5,945 nucleotides of DNA from Bacteroidales bacterium UBA3684 (GCA_002372855.1 DFIZ01000001.1:2548-8492), one strand, 5' to 3'. Positions 1-4,703 are shown, numbered from the stretch's first letter. Program-made: numbers and translations. Notes: generated from the letters alone by a model not told the origin.

Positions 1-387
1 GCCGCCGTCGGACGAAAGAAACGCGTGGCCCGGTGGAGCGGGATTTTGCAGACCTTGCTGGCCGTGGCCGGGATGGTCGAGGTCGTGCGGCGTTTTGTCT
101 CGCCTTCCCTGCCGCCGGAGTATGCGGCCATGATATGGATGTCGGCGCTCTCGCTGGTCGCCAATGCCTACTGCCTCTGGCTCCTCAACCGACAGAAAAG
201 CGGCGACGCGCACATGCGTGCCAGCGTCATCTTCTCGGCCAACGACGTGGTGGTCAACCTCGGAGTCATTCTTTCGGGCGTGGCGGTATGGGTATTCAAC
301 AGCCGTGTACCCGACCTCGTCGTCGGAGCCGTGGTGTTCGTCATCGTCCTGCGTGGCGCCGTCCGTATATTCAAACTTTCACGCTGA
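1..387 (+). CDS. CDF-like cation transporter, C-terminal part (5' end outside window)
   Basis: The frame is open from base 1 and ends at TGA 385-387, so 128 residues of a longer protein are visible; a GTG at 25 is only an internal codon. The segment is membrane protein: hydrophobic stretches lie at about residues 15-33, 43-63, 84-104 and 107-122. The stretch around ASVIFSANDVVVNLG, followed by SRVPDLVVG, resembles transmembrane helices 5 and 6 of the cation diffusion facilitator (CDF) family, which exports divalent metals in exchange for protons. It matches a short subfamily that ends right after helix 6 with no cytoplasmic metal-binding domain. The usual HxxxD metal ligands of helix 5 appear here as FSAND: the Asp is kept and the His is absent. 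Metal specificity cannot be told. The family call is from recalled similarity; the missing N-terminal half would settle it. Confidence 0.72.
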   Translation, partial: AAVGRKKRVARWSGILQTLLAVAGMVEVVRRFVSPSLPPEYAAMIWMSALSLVANAYCLWLLNRQKSGDAHMRASVIFSANDVVVNLGVILSGVAVWVFNSRVPDLVVGAVVFVIVLRGAVRIFKLSR

Positions 388-423
388 GAACTGTCGCACA
401 ATAGCCACATATAAAACACTACA

Positions 424-483
424 ATGAACGTCTCAGTCTTCTGCGGGGCGTCGCTGCCGAGCGCGGCGAAACTGACTGAATGA
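424..483 (+). pseudogene. Orphan start fragment of a LOG-family gene (19 codons plus stop)
   Basis: ATG at 424 opens a 19-codon frame ending at TGA 481-483 that reads MNVSVFCGASLPSAAKLTE. It aligns without gaps to the first 19 residues of the intact LOG protein encoded from 889 (MHISVFCGASHPHSEQITE), with 11 of 19 residues and 40 of 57 bases identical, including an unbroken 18-base match. It then stops and the sequence turns AT-rich. It is read as the leftover 5' end of a second LOG-family gene, or as a displaced earlier start of the present one. A functional leader peptide cannot be excluded, but the match to a neighbouring gene start is better explained by duplication or insertion. The divergence outside the 18-base core argues against a very recent copy. 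Confidence 0.6.
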
Positions 484-510
484 AACAATAAAATGAAGTA
501 AAACAATAAA
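483..510 (+). repeat. Two 10-bp direct repeats AAACAATAAA in the spacer before the lipoprotein gene
   Basis: AAACAATAAA occurs at 483-492 and again at 501-510. The two copies are 18 bases apart start to start, in the AT-rich spacer between the LOG fragment and the lipoprotein gene. They could be a remnant of the junction formed when the low-GC gene arrived, or part of the lipoprotein promoter region. No clear TAnnTTTG promoter box was found between 388 and 522. In an AT-rich stretch a 10-bp repeat may also be chance. Confidence 0.4.
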
Positions 511-522
511 CTCAGACAGACA

Positions 523-885
523 ATGAAGAAGATAATGCTCCTATGCGCGGCGATGGTGTTCCTTGCCGCCATGACTGGCTGCAGGAGCGAGCCCCCCACC
601 GATGGGGTAATGGTCATTTATCCAAAATGCGAGCAAAGGACAGACACAATAGCCATCGACTCGACATATCTCCTATGGTGTGCGAGTGTATCGCTCAAAG
701 GGCATACGCAAGACTCTCTTTTTCTATCGTTTGGGGAAGGCCGTTTCTGGAAGGTTGGGCTAATCGGTGATATTGATACAATCTATCAAAACGACTGGTA
801 TGATGAATTGCCTATCACATATCATACCAAAACAACAAACGATGGGGACAGTGTGATTATTAAATACAGTTTTGGAGTATTATAG
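523..885 (+). CDS. Small predicted lipoprotein, unknown function
   Basis: The 120-residue product starts MKKIMLLCAAMVFLAAMTGC, a short basic start, hydrophobic core and lipobox MTGC with the acylated Cys at position 20, followed by RSEP. It should be exported by Sec, cleaved by signal peptidase II and anchored to a membrane, probably the outer one. The mature 100 residues contain two further Cys (about 38 and 53), which could form a disulfide. They alternate polar and hydrophobic residues (for example DSLFLSFGEGRFWKVG), as in a small beta-rich domain. I do not recognise a family. The gene is much poorer in GC than its neighbours (20 of 60 bases at 781-840), pointing to acquisition. Its TAG stop ends three bases before the ATG of the LOG gene, so the two are probably co-transcribed and translationally coupled. 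Confidence 0.82.
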   Translation: MKKIMLLCAAMVFLAAMTGCRSEPPTDGVMVIYPKCEQRTDTIAIDSTYLLWCASVSLKGHTQDSLFLSFGEGRFWKVGLIGDIDTIYQNDWYDELPITYHTKTTNDGDSVIIKYSFGVL

Positions 886-888
886 AAC

Positions 889-1434
889 ATGCACATCTCC
901 GTCTTCTGCGGGGCGTCGCACCCGCACAGCGAACAAATCACAGAGGCCGCGCGGCAGCTCGGCCGCGCCATCGCCCGCGGCGGCCACACGCTGCTCTACG
1001 GCGGCAGCAATCTGGGGCTGATGGGCGCCACCAGCGGCGCGGCCCTGCAGGAAGGCGGCCGCGTGGTGGGCGTCATCCCCACCTTCTTCAGCGACGACAT
1101 CATCCACTCGCAGCCCGTCAGCGAGCTCGTCCGCGTCCGCACCCTCGCCGAGCGCAAGGAATACCTCATCGCCCACAGCGACGCCTTCGTGGCCCTCCCC
1201 GGCGGCATCGGCACCCTCGACGAGGTGCTCGAGGTCATGGTTGCCAACCAGCTGCACCACCTCGGCAAGCCGATGATACTCCTCAACCTCGGCGGCTACT
1301 ATAACCCCTTCCTCGTCCAGCTCGACGCCATGCGCGCCGAAGGCCTGCTGCGCAGCGCCGCGGGGCTGGTCTCAGTAAATTCTGTAGAAGATATTTTCAA
1401 ACTCCTTGCCGCTGGCGCGGCAGAAATCTCGTAA
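889..1434 (+). CDS. LOG-family (TIGR00730) nucleoside 5'-monophosphate phosphoribohydrolase
   Basis: The 181-residue soluble Rossmann-type protein matches the LOG family (Lonely Guy, lysine-decarboxylase-like fold, TIGR00730) in length and motifs. Visible are the N-terminal SVFCGAS strand-loop (4-10), the phosphate-binding region YGGSNLGLMG (37-46), ERK (88-90) and the family signature PGGIGTLDE (104-112), with Arg89 and Glu112 as expected active-site residues. Characterised members cleave the N-glycosidic bond of AMP or N6-modified AMP to free base and ribose 5-phosphate. Plant and some bacterial members thereby activate cytokinins; in gut-type bacteria the role is usually taken to be nucleotide salvage. 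The real substrate here is unknown. The ATG lies three bases after the lipoprotein stop. The last four codons and the stop fall inside the left arm of the inverted repeat at 1423-1516. Composition is very GC-rich, unlike the upstream gene. Confidence 0.93.
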   Translation: MHISVFCGASHPHSEQITEAARQLGRAIARGGHTLLYGGSNLGLMGATSGAALQEGGRVVGVIPTFFSDDIIHSQPVSELVRVRTLAERKEYLIAHSDAFVALPGGIGTLDEVLEVMVANQLHHLGKPMILLNLGGYYNPFLVQLDAMRAEGLLRSAAGLVSVNSVEDIFKLLAAGAAEIS

Positions 1435-1516
1435 ATCTTGTAAATTATTTTGCTGACGCAACAACACGACAATCACCGCCGCAGGCGGAATAAATTTACA
1501 AGATTTACAAGATTTC
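1423..1516. repeat. Intergenic inverted-repeat element with inner GC hairpin
   Basis: The left arm at 1423-1446 is the reverse complement of the right arm at 1493-1516 with one mismatch in 24 bases. The AT-rich arms are themselves built from a roughly 9-base unit (GTAAATCTT on one side, ACAAGATTT on the other). The 46-base interior contains a perfect short hairpin, CCGCC (1476-1480), loop GCA, GGCGG (1484-1488). The left arm overlaps the LOG stop codon. The structure resembles REP- or MITE-like intergenic repeats. As RNA it would form a long stem enclosing a small GC hairpin and could limit readthrough or protect a 3' end. There is no T-run for a classical intrinsic terminator. Whether it is dispersed in the genome cannot be seen from this window. 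Confidence 0.75.
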
Positions 1517-1554
1517 GTGAGCGCAGCGAGCAGGAGAATAAAGATTAACCGACA

Positions 1555-2262
1555 ATGACCCATCTGCTGAGCAAGAGCAAATACATCCGGGGCCTGCAGT
1601 GCGAGCGGGCGCTGTGGCTCGACGTCCACGAGCCGCGCCTGGCACGCTACACCGCCGAGCAGATGCGACGCTTCGACCGCGGCCGCGACTTCGAGTACGC
1701 CTTCAAGTCCCGCTTCCCCGACGGCATCGACCTCAGCGCCGAGCTGGGGCGCAACGTCGACCTCTACCCCGCGCGCACCGCCGAGCTCCTCGATTTGCGG
1801 CCGGGCTCGACCGCAAAGACAGTCCTCTTCGAGGCCGGCTTCCTCTACGACGATGTCCTCGTCCTGGCCGACGTGGTCCACCAGAACACCGACGGCACCC
1901 TCGACATCTACGAGGTGAAGTCCGGCACCACCCTCAGCGACACCTACCGCCGCGACGCCGCCCTGCAGCACTACGTCATCTCGCACTGCCGCAGGGTGAA
2001 CAGTTTCTCTATTGTTTATAATGGGTTGGATGGGGTTAATGGGGCTAATGGGCAGGGTGGGCCCTTCGCCATCGTCGACCTCACCGCCGAGCTCACTGCC
2101 GAGGGCGACCGCATCGCCGCCAACATCGCCGAGATGAAGACCATCGTCCGCGCCACCGCCGAGCCCGACACCCCCACCGGCCAACACTGCCTCACCCCAT
2201 ACGCCTGCCCCTACCAGCACCACTGCCAGCAAGGCGTCCGCCAGCTGTCGCTGTTCGGATAG
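1555..2262 (+). CDS. Compact Cas4/RecB-like PD-(D/E)XK nuclease with Fe-S cysteines and clamp-binding tail
   Basis: The 235-residue product begins LLSKSKYIRGLQCERALWL, typical of the N-terminal nuclease half of DUF2779-type proteins. The PD-(D/E)XK signature is complete: GRDFE (43-47), Asp106 in VLADVV, Glu120-Val-Lys122 in YEVKSG, and Gln138 in ALQHYV. Cys16 plus Cys212, Cys218 and Cys224 (CX5CX5C) are placed as the 4Fe-4S ligands of Cas4 and AddB nucleases. The expected activity is metal-dependent DNA exonuclease action, in repair or DNA processing. Residues 156-169 (NGLDGVNGANGQGG) are encoded by a G-rich repeat and look like an inserted flexible loop. Residues 230-234, QLSLF, match the bacterial sliding-clamp binding consensus. 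As I recall them, DUF2779 proteins are usually longer, with a second C-terminal domain lacking here. No CRISPR or cas genes are nearby. An AGGAG lies 18 bases before the ATG, too far for normal use. Confidence 0.85.
   Translation: MTHLLSKSKYIRGLQCERALWLDVHEPRLARYTAEQMRRFDRGRDFEYAFKSRFPDGIDLSAELGRNVDLYPARTAELLDLRPGSTAKTVLFEAGFLYDDVLVLADVVHQNTDGTLDIYEVKSGTTLSDTYRRDAALQHYVISHCRRVNSFSIVYNGLDGVNGANGQGGPFAIVDLTAELTAEGDRIAANIAEMKTIVRATAEPDTPTGQHCLTPYACPYQHHCQQGVRQLSLFG
2021..2061 (+). repeat. G-rich 9-bp tandem repeat, quadruplex-capable, inside the nuclease gene
   Basis: Four imperfect 9-base units follow one another: ATGGGTTGG (2021), ATGGGGTTA (2030), ATGGGGCTA (2039) and ATGGGCAGG (2048), then GTGGG. 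Six runs of three or four G lie at 2023, 2032, 2041, 2050, 2055 and 2059, with spacers of 6, 5, 5, 2 and 1 bases. This fits the standard G-quadruplex pattern on the coding strand. The unit is a multiple of three, so copy changes keep the reading frame and alter only a Gly/Asn-rich loop. The composition differs from the C-rich coding sequence on both sides. Confidence 0.75.
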
Positions 2263-3177
2263 TCAGAAACCATTCGGTAATTCCATCCAGCGGTACCATA
2301 CGCCCTGCTGTTTGGTATAGATCCATGTGGGTGGGTCTCGGCGTGCATCGGAGGGAATCTCTCTATATTTGAACAGGTCGCCAACGCCAAGGCCTTCCCG
2401 ACGCTCAAAATATTCCTTCAATTCGTCCACCGGATAGACAAGGAAGAATATACGGCCGCGGTACTTCACATAACCCTCGGCACCGCTAAATGCATCGGGA
2501 TGGTATGTCGTGGTAACCGACATACAGACAGTGGCGCTGTCGAACGAGAACAACGGCGACGGTATGTCCAAGGGCCACGGCAGCGTGGGGTCCACACTCT
2601 TGAGTGTGTGAAGGTATTCTACGTAGCCGATACTCTGGGCGAAAAAGATACGCAGATCACAATACTCGCCACGCTTTATGCGCCGCGGTTTCACTTTGTG
2701 GTCATAGGTGTTGCACTTGCCATCGATGACACGGTCGAGCAGCCGTTTCAACTCGCGGCTTACAATCTTGTATTCCGACAGCGGAGCCAACATGGCTCCA
2801 TCTTTGCTTCCGTAATTTTCCTGTACAATCGTTATAGTATCAAGCCAAATATTATCAAGCTGGTTGAGTTTAATCTCCACAAAAGTGAAGCCATCAGGTA
2901 ACACACGTACCCCCTCGCGACGATAACGAATGTAGCCTGGATTATCGATTGCGATGTTGTAGGTTCCTACAGTATCAAGCGGTTTGATGACAAAGACGCC
3001 ATCCCGATCGGTCGTTCCGTTGTGAACCTGTTTGCCATCCTTGAGGACGACGACACTTACAAACGGCAACGGCCCGCCTTTTGCATCGGTGACGATACCC
3101 TTAATACAACCCTGAGCCTGCCCGCCGACAGCGGCGAGCAGGCTCAGTAGGAGTATAAGTATTCGTTTCATAGCCAT
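2263..3177 (-). CDS. Secreted protein with carboxypeptidase-regulatory-like domain
   Basis: The chosen start gives 304 residues beginning MAMKRILILLLSLLAAVGGQA, a clear Sec signal peptide with likely cleavage after GQA. The next ~80 residues (CIKGIVTDAKGGPLPFVSVVVLK continuing through TTDRDGVFVIKPLDTVGTY and NPGYIRYR, about 24-105) have the pattern of the carboxypeptidase-regulatory-like beta-sandwich common in Bacteroidota cell-surface proteins. This version has no TonB-dependent barrel. The last ~200 residues match no family I recognise. An in-frame ATG at 3219 adds 14 residues before the signal peptide. Those residues are encoded partly by the copied 22-bp repeat and would spoil the signal peptide, so the start is placed at 3177; 3171 is equally possible. 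The TGA stop at 2263-2265 directly abuts the stop of the opposite-strand nuclease gene. It is probably transcribed with the minus-strand genes upstream. Confidence 0.8.
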   Translation of the reverse strand: MAMKRILILLLSLLAAVGGQAQGCIKGIVTDAKGGPLPFVSVVVLKDGKQVHNGTTDRDGVFVIKPLDTVGTYNIAIDNPGYIRYRREGVRVLPDGFTFVEIKLNQLDNIWLDTITIVQENYGSKDGAMLAPLSEYKIVSRELKRLLDRVIDGKCNTYDHKVKPRRIKRGEYCDLRIFFAQSIGYVEYLHTLKSVDPTLPWPLDIPSPLFSFDSATVCMSVTTTYHPDAFSGAEGYVKYRGRIFFLVYPVDELKEYFERREGLGVGDLFKYREIPSDARRDPPTWIYTKQQGVWYRWMELPNGF

Positions 3178-3197
3178 CAGTTCGCCGGGAAGGCGAT
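3176..3197 (-). repeat. 22-bp direct repeat, downstream copy (at start of secreted-protein gene)
   Basis: This copy is identical over 22 bases to 3816-3837. On the minus strand it runs from ATCGCC to the CTGAT that contributes the first bases of the ATG at 3177. Here it is no longer the end of an open gene; it sits between the DUF2442 gene and the signal-peptide start. Flanking bases on both sides differ from those of the other copy, which fixes the repeat length at 22. Confidence 0.9.
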
Positions 3198-3236
3198 TGG
3201 CAAATGGTTTTGGTTTCATATCGGTTGTATTGTCGA

Positions 3237-3542
3237 TTATTCCCCATACTTTGCAGCAGGTTCTGCTGCAGAGGGTAGGGGTGATTCGTCGTCTATGTCG
3301 TAAGGGCGGACACTATGTTCGTAAAGGTATTCCGGAGCAAAGTCGGCTCCGTTGGGCCACTCCACAGTGTTGAAAGGGATGGAGAACTGTTGAAAATAGG
3401 ACTTGTCATGCAAAGGCAGAAAGACCTCACCATCCAGTTTGTCGGCAAGGTCGACTACGCGCATCTCCCCATTGTTGAACCACAAGCGGAGTCGGTAGTC
3501 GCCAATGTATTCGGCCTTTGTTATTTCCAAAAACATACTCAT
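3237..3542 (-). CDS. DUF2442-family protein
   Basis: The 101-residue product has the DUF2442 pattern: a first beta hairpin YRLRLWFNNGEMRVVDLADKL (about 16-36), a middle FLPLHDKSYFQQF, and the hallmark TVEWPNGADFAPEYLYE with Trp62, Pro63, Gly65, Asp67, Pro70 and Glu71. Residues after about 77 are a polar tail not typical of the domain. The function of the family is not established. It is often encoded beside DUF4160 proteins, and such pairs have been suspected, on small size and adjacency, to be toxin-antitoxin-like or otherwise to act together. The ATG at 3542 shares its A with the TAA stop of the DUF4160 gene (TAATG), so the two are translationally coupled. A second ATG at 3536 could also serve. 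Confidence 0.88.
   Translation of the reverse strand: MSMFLEITKAEYIGDYRLRLWFNNGEMRVVDLADKLDGEVFLPLHDKSYFQQFSIPFNTVEWPNGADFAPEYLYEHSVRPYDIDDESPLPSAAEPAAKYGE
3252..3270 (-). other. Perfect 8-bp hairpin in the 3' end of the DUF2442 gene
   Basis: TGCAGCAG at 3252-3259 and CTGCTGCA at 3263-3270 are exact reverse complements separated by GTT. In the minus-strand transcript the hairpin forms about a dozen bases before the DUF2442 stop codon. It is not followed by a U-run, so it is not a standard terminator. It may stabilise the cassette transcript, or may simply reflect the Ala-rich tail codons. Confidence 0.5.
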
Positions 3543-3805
3543 TACCTCAGCGGTGTTATTTTGTCAGGATTGATGCCTTTGCTGGTTTTTTCCCATGCTT
3601 CGAGTAATTCTTCCCTGTATATGTCAAGCCAATCGAGTATCATGCGCACTGCACGGCCTGGCATCTCGCCTTTAATGGTACCGGTTTTTATGTCAACCGA
3701 CACCTTGTATTCTCCATGATTGTACCATGCGTGGAAATGTGGCGGCACATGGTCGCGGAAGTTCATAAAGATGGTTATTCCGTAGAAATAACTAACCTGC
3801 GGCAT
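3542..3805 (-). CDS. DUF4160-family protein
   Basis: The 87-residue product opens MPQVSYFYGITIFMNFRDHVP and carries the DUF4160 hallmark DHVPPHFHA at residues 18-26, with His19, His23 and His25 as possible metal or catalytic residues. The conserved GEMPGRA turn (46-52) and the DWLDIYREELLEAWEK helix (58-73) follow. Length and order fit the family, whose biochemical role is unknown. The ATG at 3805 fits the family N-terminus; the same frame runs much further upstream, but only as an out-of-frame reading of the neighbouring gene. It starts 11 bases after the YD-repeat gene stop and overlaps the DUF2442 gene by one base. Its low GC content and flanking repeats suggest it arrived together with DUF2442. 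Confidence 0.9.
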   Translation of the reverse strand: MPQVSYFYGITIFMNFRDHVPPHFHAWYNHGEYKVSVDIKTGTIKGEMPGRAVRMILDWLDIYREELLEAWEKTSKGINPDKITPLR

Positions 3806-3815
3806 GGCAATCTCA

Positions 3816-3837
3816 ATCAGTTCGCCGGGAAGGCGAT
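3816..3837 (-). repeat. 22-bp direct repeat, upstream copy (3' end of YD-repeat gene)
   Basis: This copy is identical to 3176-3197. On the minus strand it encodes the final residues IAFPAN and the stop TGA of the YD-repeat gene, then one T. Because it is an integral part of a GC-rich reading frame, it is the likelier original of the two copies. Confidence 0.9.
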
Positions 3838-4647
3838 CTCGCGCTCGATGACCTGGTAGGGCACGTTGTTGCGGTAGATGGTCTGGCGCACCCAGTTGTC
3901 GTCCTCGTCGTACTCGTAGACGTAGCTGTGCTTCCAGTTGAGGTGCTCGTCGTAGTTGAACGAGCTGACCTCGATCAGGTTGTCGTGGTCGTCGTAGTAG
4001 TAGGTGGTCAGGGCCGAGAGGAACTCGTCGGCGTCGTAGAAGCGCCACTCGATGCGGTTGCCGCGGGCGTCGTATTTGTACAGGTAGTGCTGCATCAGGT
4101 CGCCGTCGCGGTTGTAGAACTCCATCTCGGTGCAGTTGCCCTTCTGGTCGTATTTGTATTTGCGCAGCTCGGTCATCTCGCCGTCCTGGTCGAAACTCTG
4201 CTCCTCGACCATCAGGCCGTTGACGTACTTCGAGCTCTCCTTCTTGGTCATCTGGTTGCCAAGGTACACCGTGCGCTCGATGCGGTTGCCGTCCTTGTCG
4301 TTGAGGTAGGCCGTGCGGCCGGTGAGCATCTTCTCGCGGTTGTACTCGTTCCAGCCCAGGCTGTAGCCGTTGACGTCGAAGAAATAGCTGTACCACGTAT
4401 AGTCGTTGGCGCGGGTGCGGAACTTGTCGGCGAAGTTGCCGCGCTTGTCGAAGGTGATGCTGTCGATGCAGATGAGCTGCCGACCGCCGTCGCGACCCCC
4501 GTGGAGGTTGTATGTGTACTCAATCACGTAGAGCGCATTGCCGTGGATTCCCATCTCGGTGCGCGAGTTCTTGCGGGGCTTGTGGCCTGCTGCAAAGGCC
4601 GTTCCTGCAACGAGGAGGGCCATCATGAGTGCGATATTTTTCTTCAT
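3817..4647 (-). CDS. Secreted YD-repeat-like protein, unknown function
   Basis: The 276-residue product starts MKKNIALMMALLVAGTAFA, a good Sec signal peptide cleaved near residue 19. From about residue 60 it is made of roughly eight degenerate 23-27-residue units of the type YKYDxxGNxxExxxY, for example YKYDQKGNCTEMEFY, YKYDARGNRIEWRFY, YYYDDHDNLIEVSSF and YEYDEDDNWVRQTIY. Such Tyr-Asp-Gly-Asn repeats resemble YD/Rhs-type beta-hairpin repeats and probably stack into an extended beta sheet outside the cytoplasm. No enzyme or toxin domain follows; the protein ends shortly after the last unit. The start at 4647 (or 4656) is preferred over 4680 because 4680 lies upstream of the promoter -7 box at 4670-4677. 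The final codons form one copy of the 22-bp repeat. Binding or structural function is a guess. Confidence 0.82.
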   Translation of the reverse strand: MKKNIALMMALLVAGTAFAAGHKPRKNSRTEMGIHGNALYVIEYTYNLHGGRDGGRQLICIDSITFDKRGNFADKFRTRANDYTWYSYFFDVNGYSLGWNEYNREKMLTGRTAYLNDKDGNRIERTVYLGNQMTKKESSKYVNGLMVEEQSFDQDGEMTELRKYKYDQKGNCTEMEFYNRDGDLMQHYLYKYDARGNRIEWRFYDADEFLSALTTYYYDDHDNLIEVSSFNYDEHLNWKHSYVYEYDEDDNWVRQTIYRNNVPYQVIEREIAFPAN

Positions 4648-4669
4648 TTTTATCATTGTTTTCAAAATG

Positions 4670-4703
4670 CAAAGATACAACTTTTTCGCGATATCAACGC
4701 AAA
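4670..4703 (-). promoter_or_regulatory. Bacteroidota-type promoter for the YD-repeat gene
   Basis: On the minus strand TATCTTTG (4677-4670) matches the Bacteroidota -7 consensus TAnnTTTG. It is preceded, after 22 bases, by TTTG (4703-4700), fitting the -33 element. Transcription would begin a few bases downstream, leaving a very short leader before ATG 4656 or 4647. A 5-bp dyad, GATAT (4690-4694) and ATATC (4704-4708), flanks the -33 box and could be a small operator or chance. Confidence 0.7.

Larger units (their letters stand above)
3176..3837 (-). mobile_element. Putative inserted DUF4160-DUF2442 cassette bounded by 22-bp direct repeats
   Basis: The two exact repeats, 640 bases apart, enclose only the DUF4160 and DUF2442 genes and 20-40 bases of spacer. 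The interior is AT-richer (25 of 60 G/C at 3541-3600) than the YD-repeat gene beside it (36 of 60 at 3961-4020). Removing one repeat plus the interior rejoins the YD-repeat gene's stop to the downstream start as TGATG, a normal coupled operon junction. This is what an insertion that duplicated 22 bases, or recombination between short attachment-like sites, would leave. No recombinase is encoded, so any movement would depend on enzymes from elsewhere. The insertion history is inference; the repeats are directly seen. Confidence 0.5.

Noticed and set aside
168..617. 149-codon minus-strand frame with a hydrophobic segment
   Set aside because: It is antisense to the transporter 3' end and the lipoprotein start, no family features are visible, and the hydrophobic run comes from the AT-rich spacer.
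1423..1516. Intrinsic terminator for the LOG gene
   Set aside because: The long arms are AT-rich and the inner GC hairpin is only 5 bp and not followed by a T-run; a repeat element explains it better.
1372..2232. 286-codon minus-strand open frame opposite the nuclease gene
   Set aside because: It lies antisense to the GC-rich nuclease gene, has a low-complexity Val/Gly-rich translation, and crosses the inverted repeat; the plus-strand frame has a full set of nuclease motifs.
1555..2262. CRISPR-associated Cas4
   Set aside because: No repeats, spacers or other cas genes are present; the N-terminus and length fit a DUF2779-type stand-alone nuclease better.
3252..3270. Integron attC-like site at the end of the DUF4160-DUF2442 cassette
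   Set aside because: There is a short hairpin with an AAC/GTT loop, but no paired R/L core boxes of attC layout, and the borders are 22-bp direct repeats; the resemblance is superficial.
3237..3805. Firm call of a toxin-antitoxin system for DUF4160-DUF2442
   Set aside because: Size, overlap and adjacency fit, but I know of no established toxic activity for either family and no known toxin motif is visible, so only the family names are given.
3542..4396. Long minus-strand open frame of 284 codons ending with the DUF4160 sequence
   Set aside because: Its first ~200 codons are Arg/Pro/Gln-rich out-of-frame reading of the YD-repeat gene; only the part from ATG 3805 matches a family.
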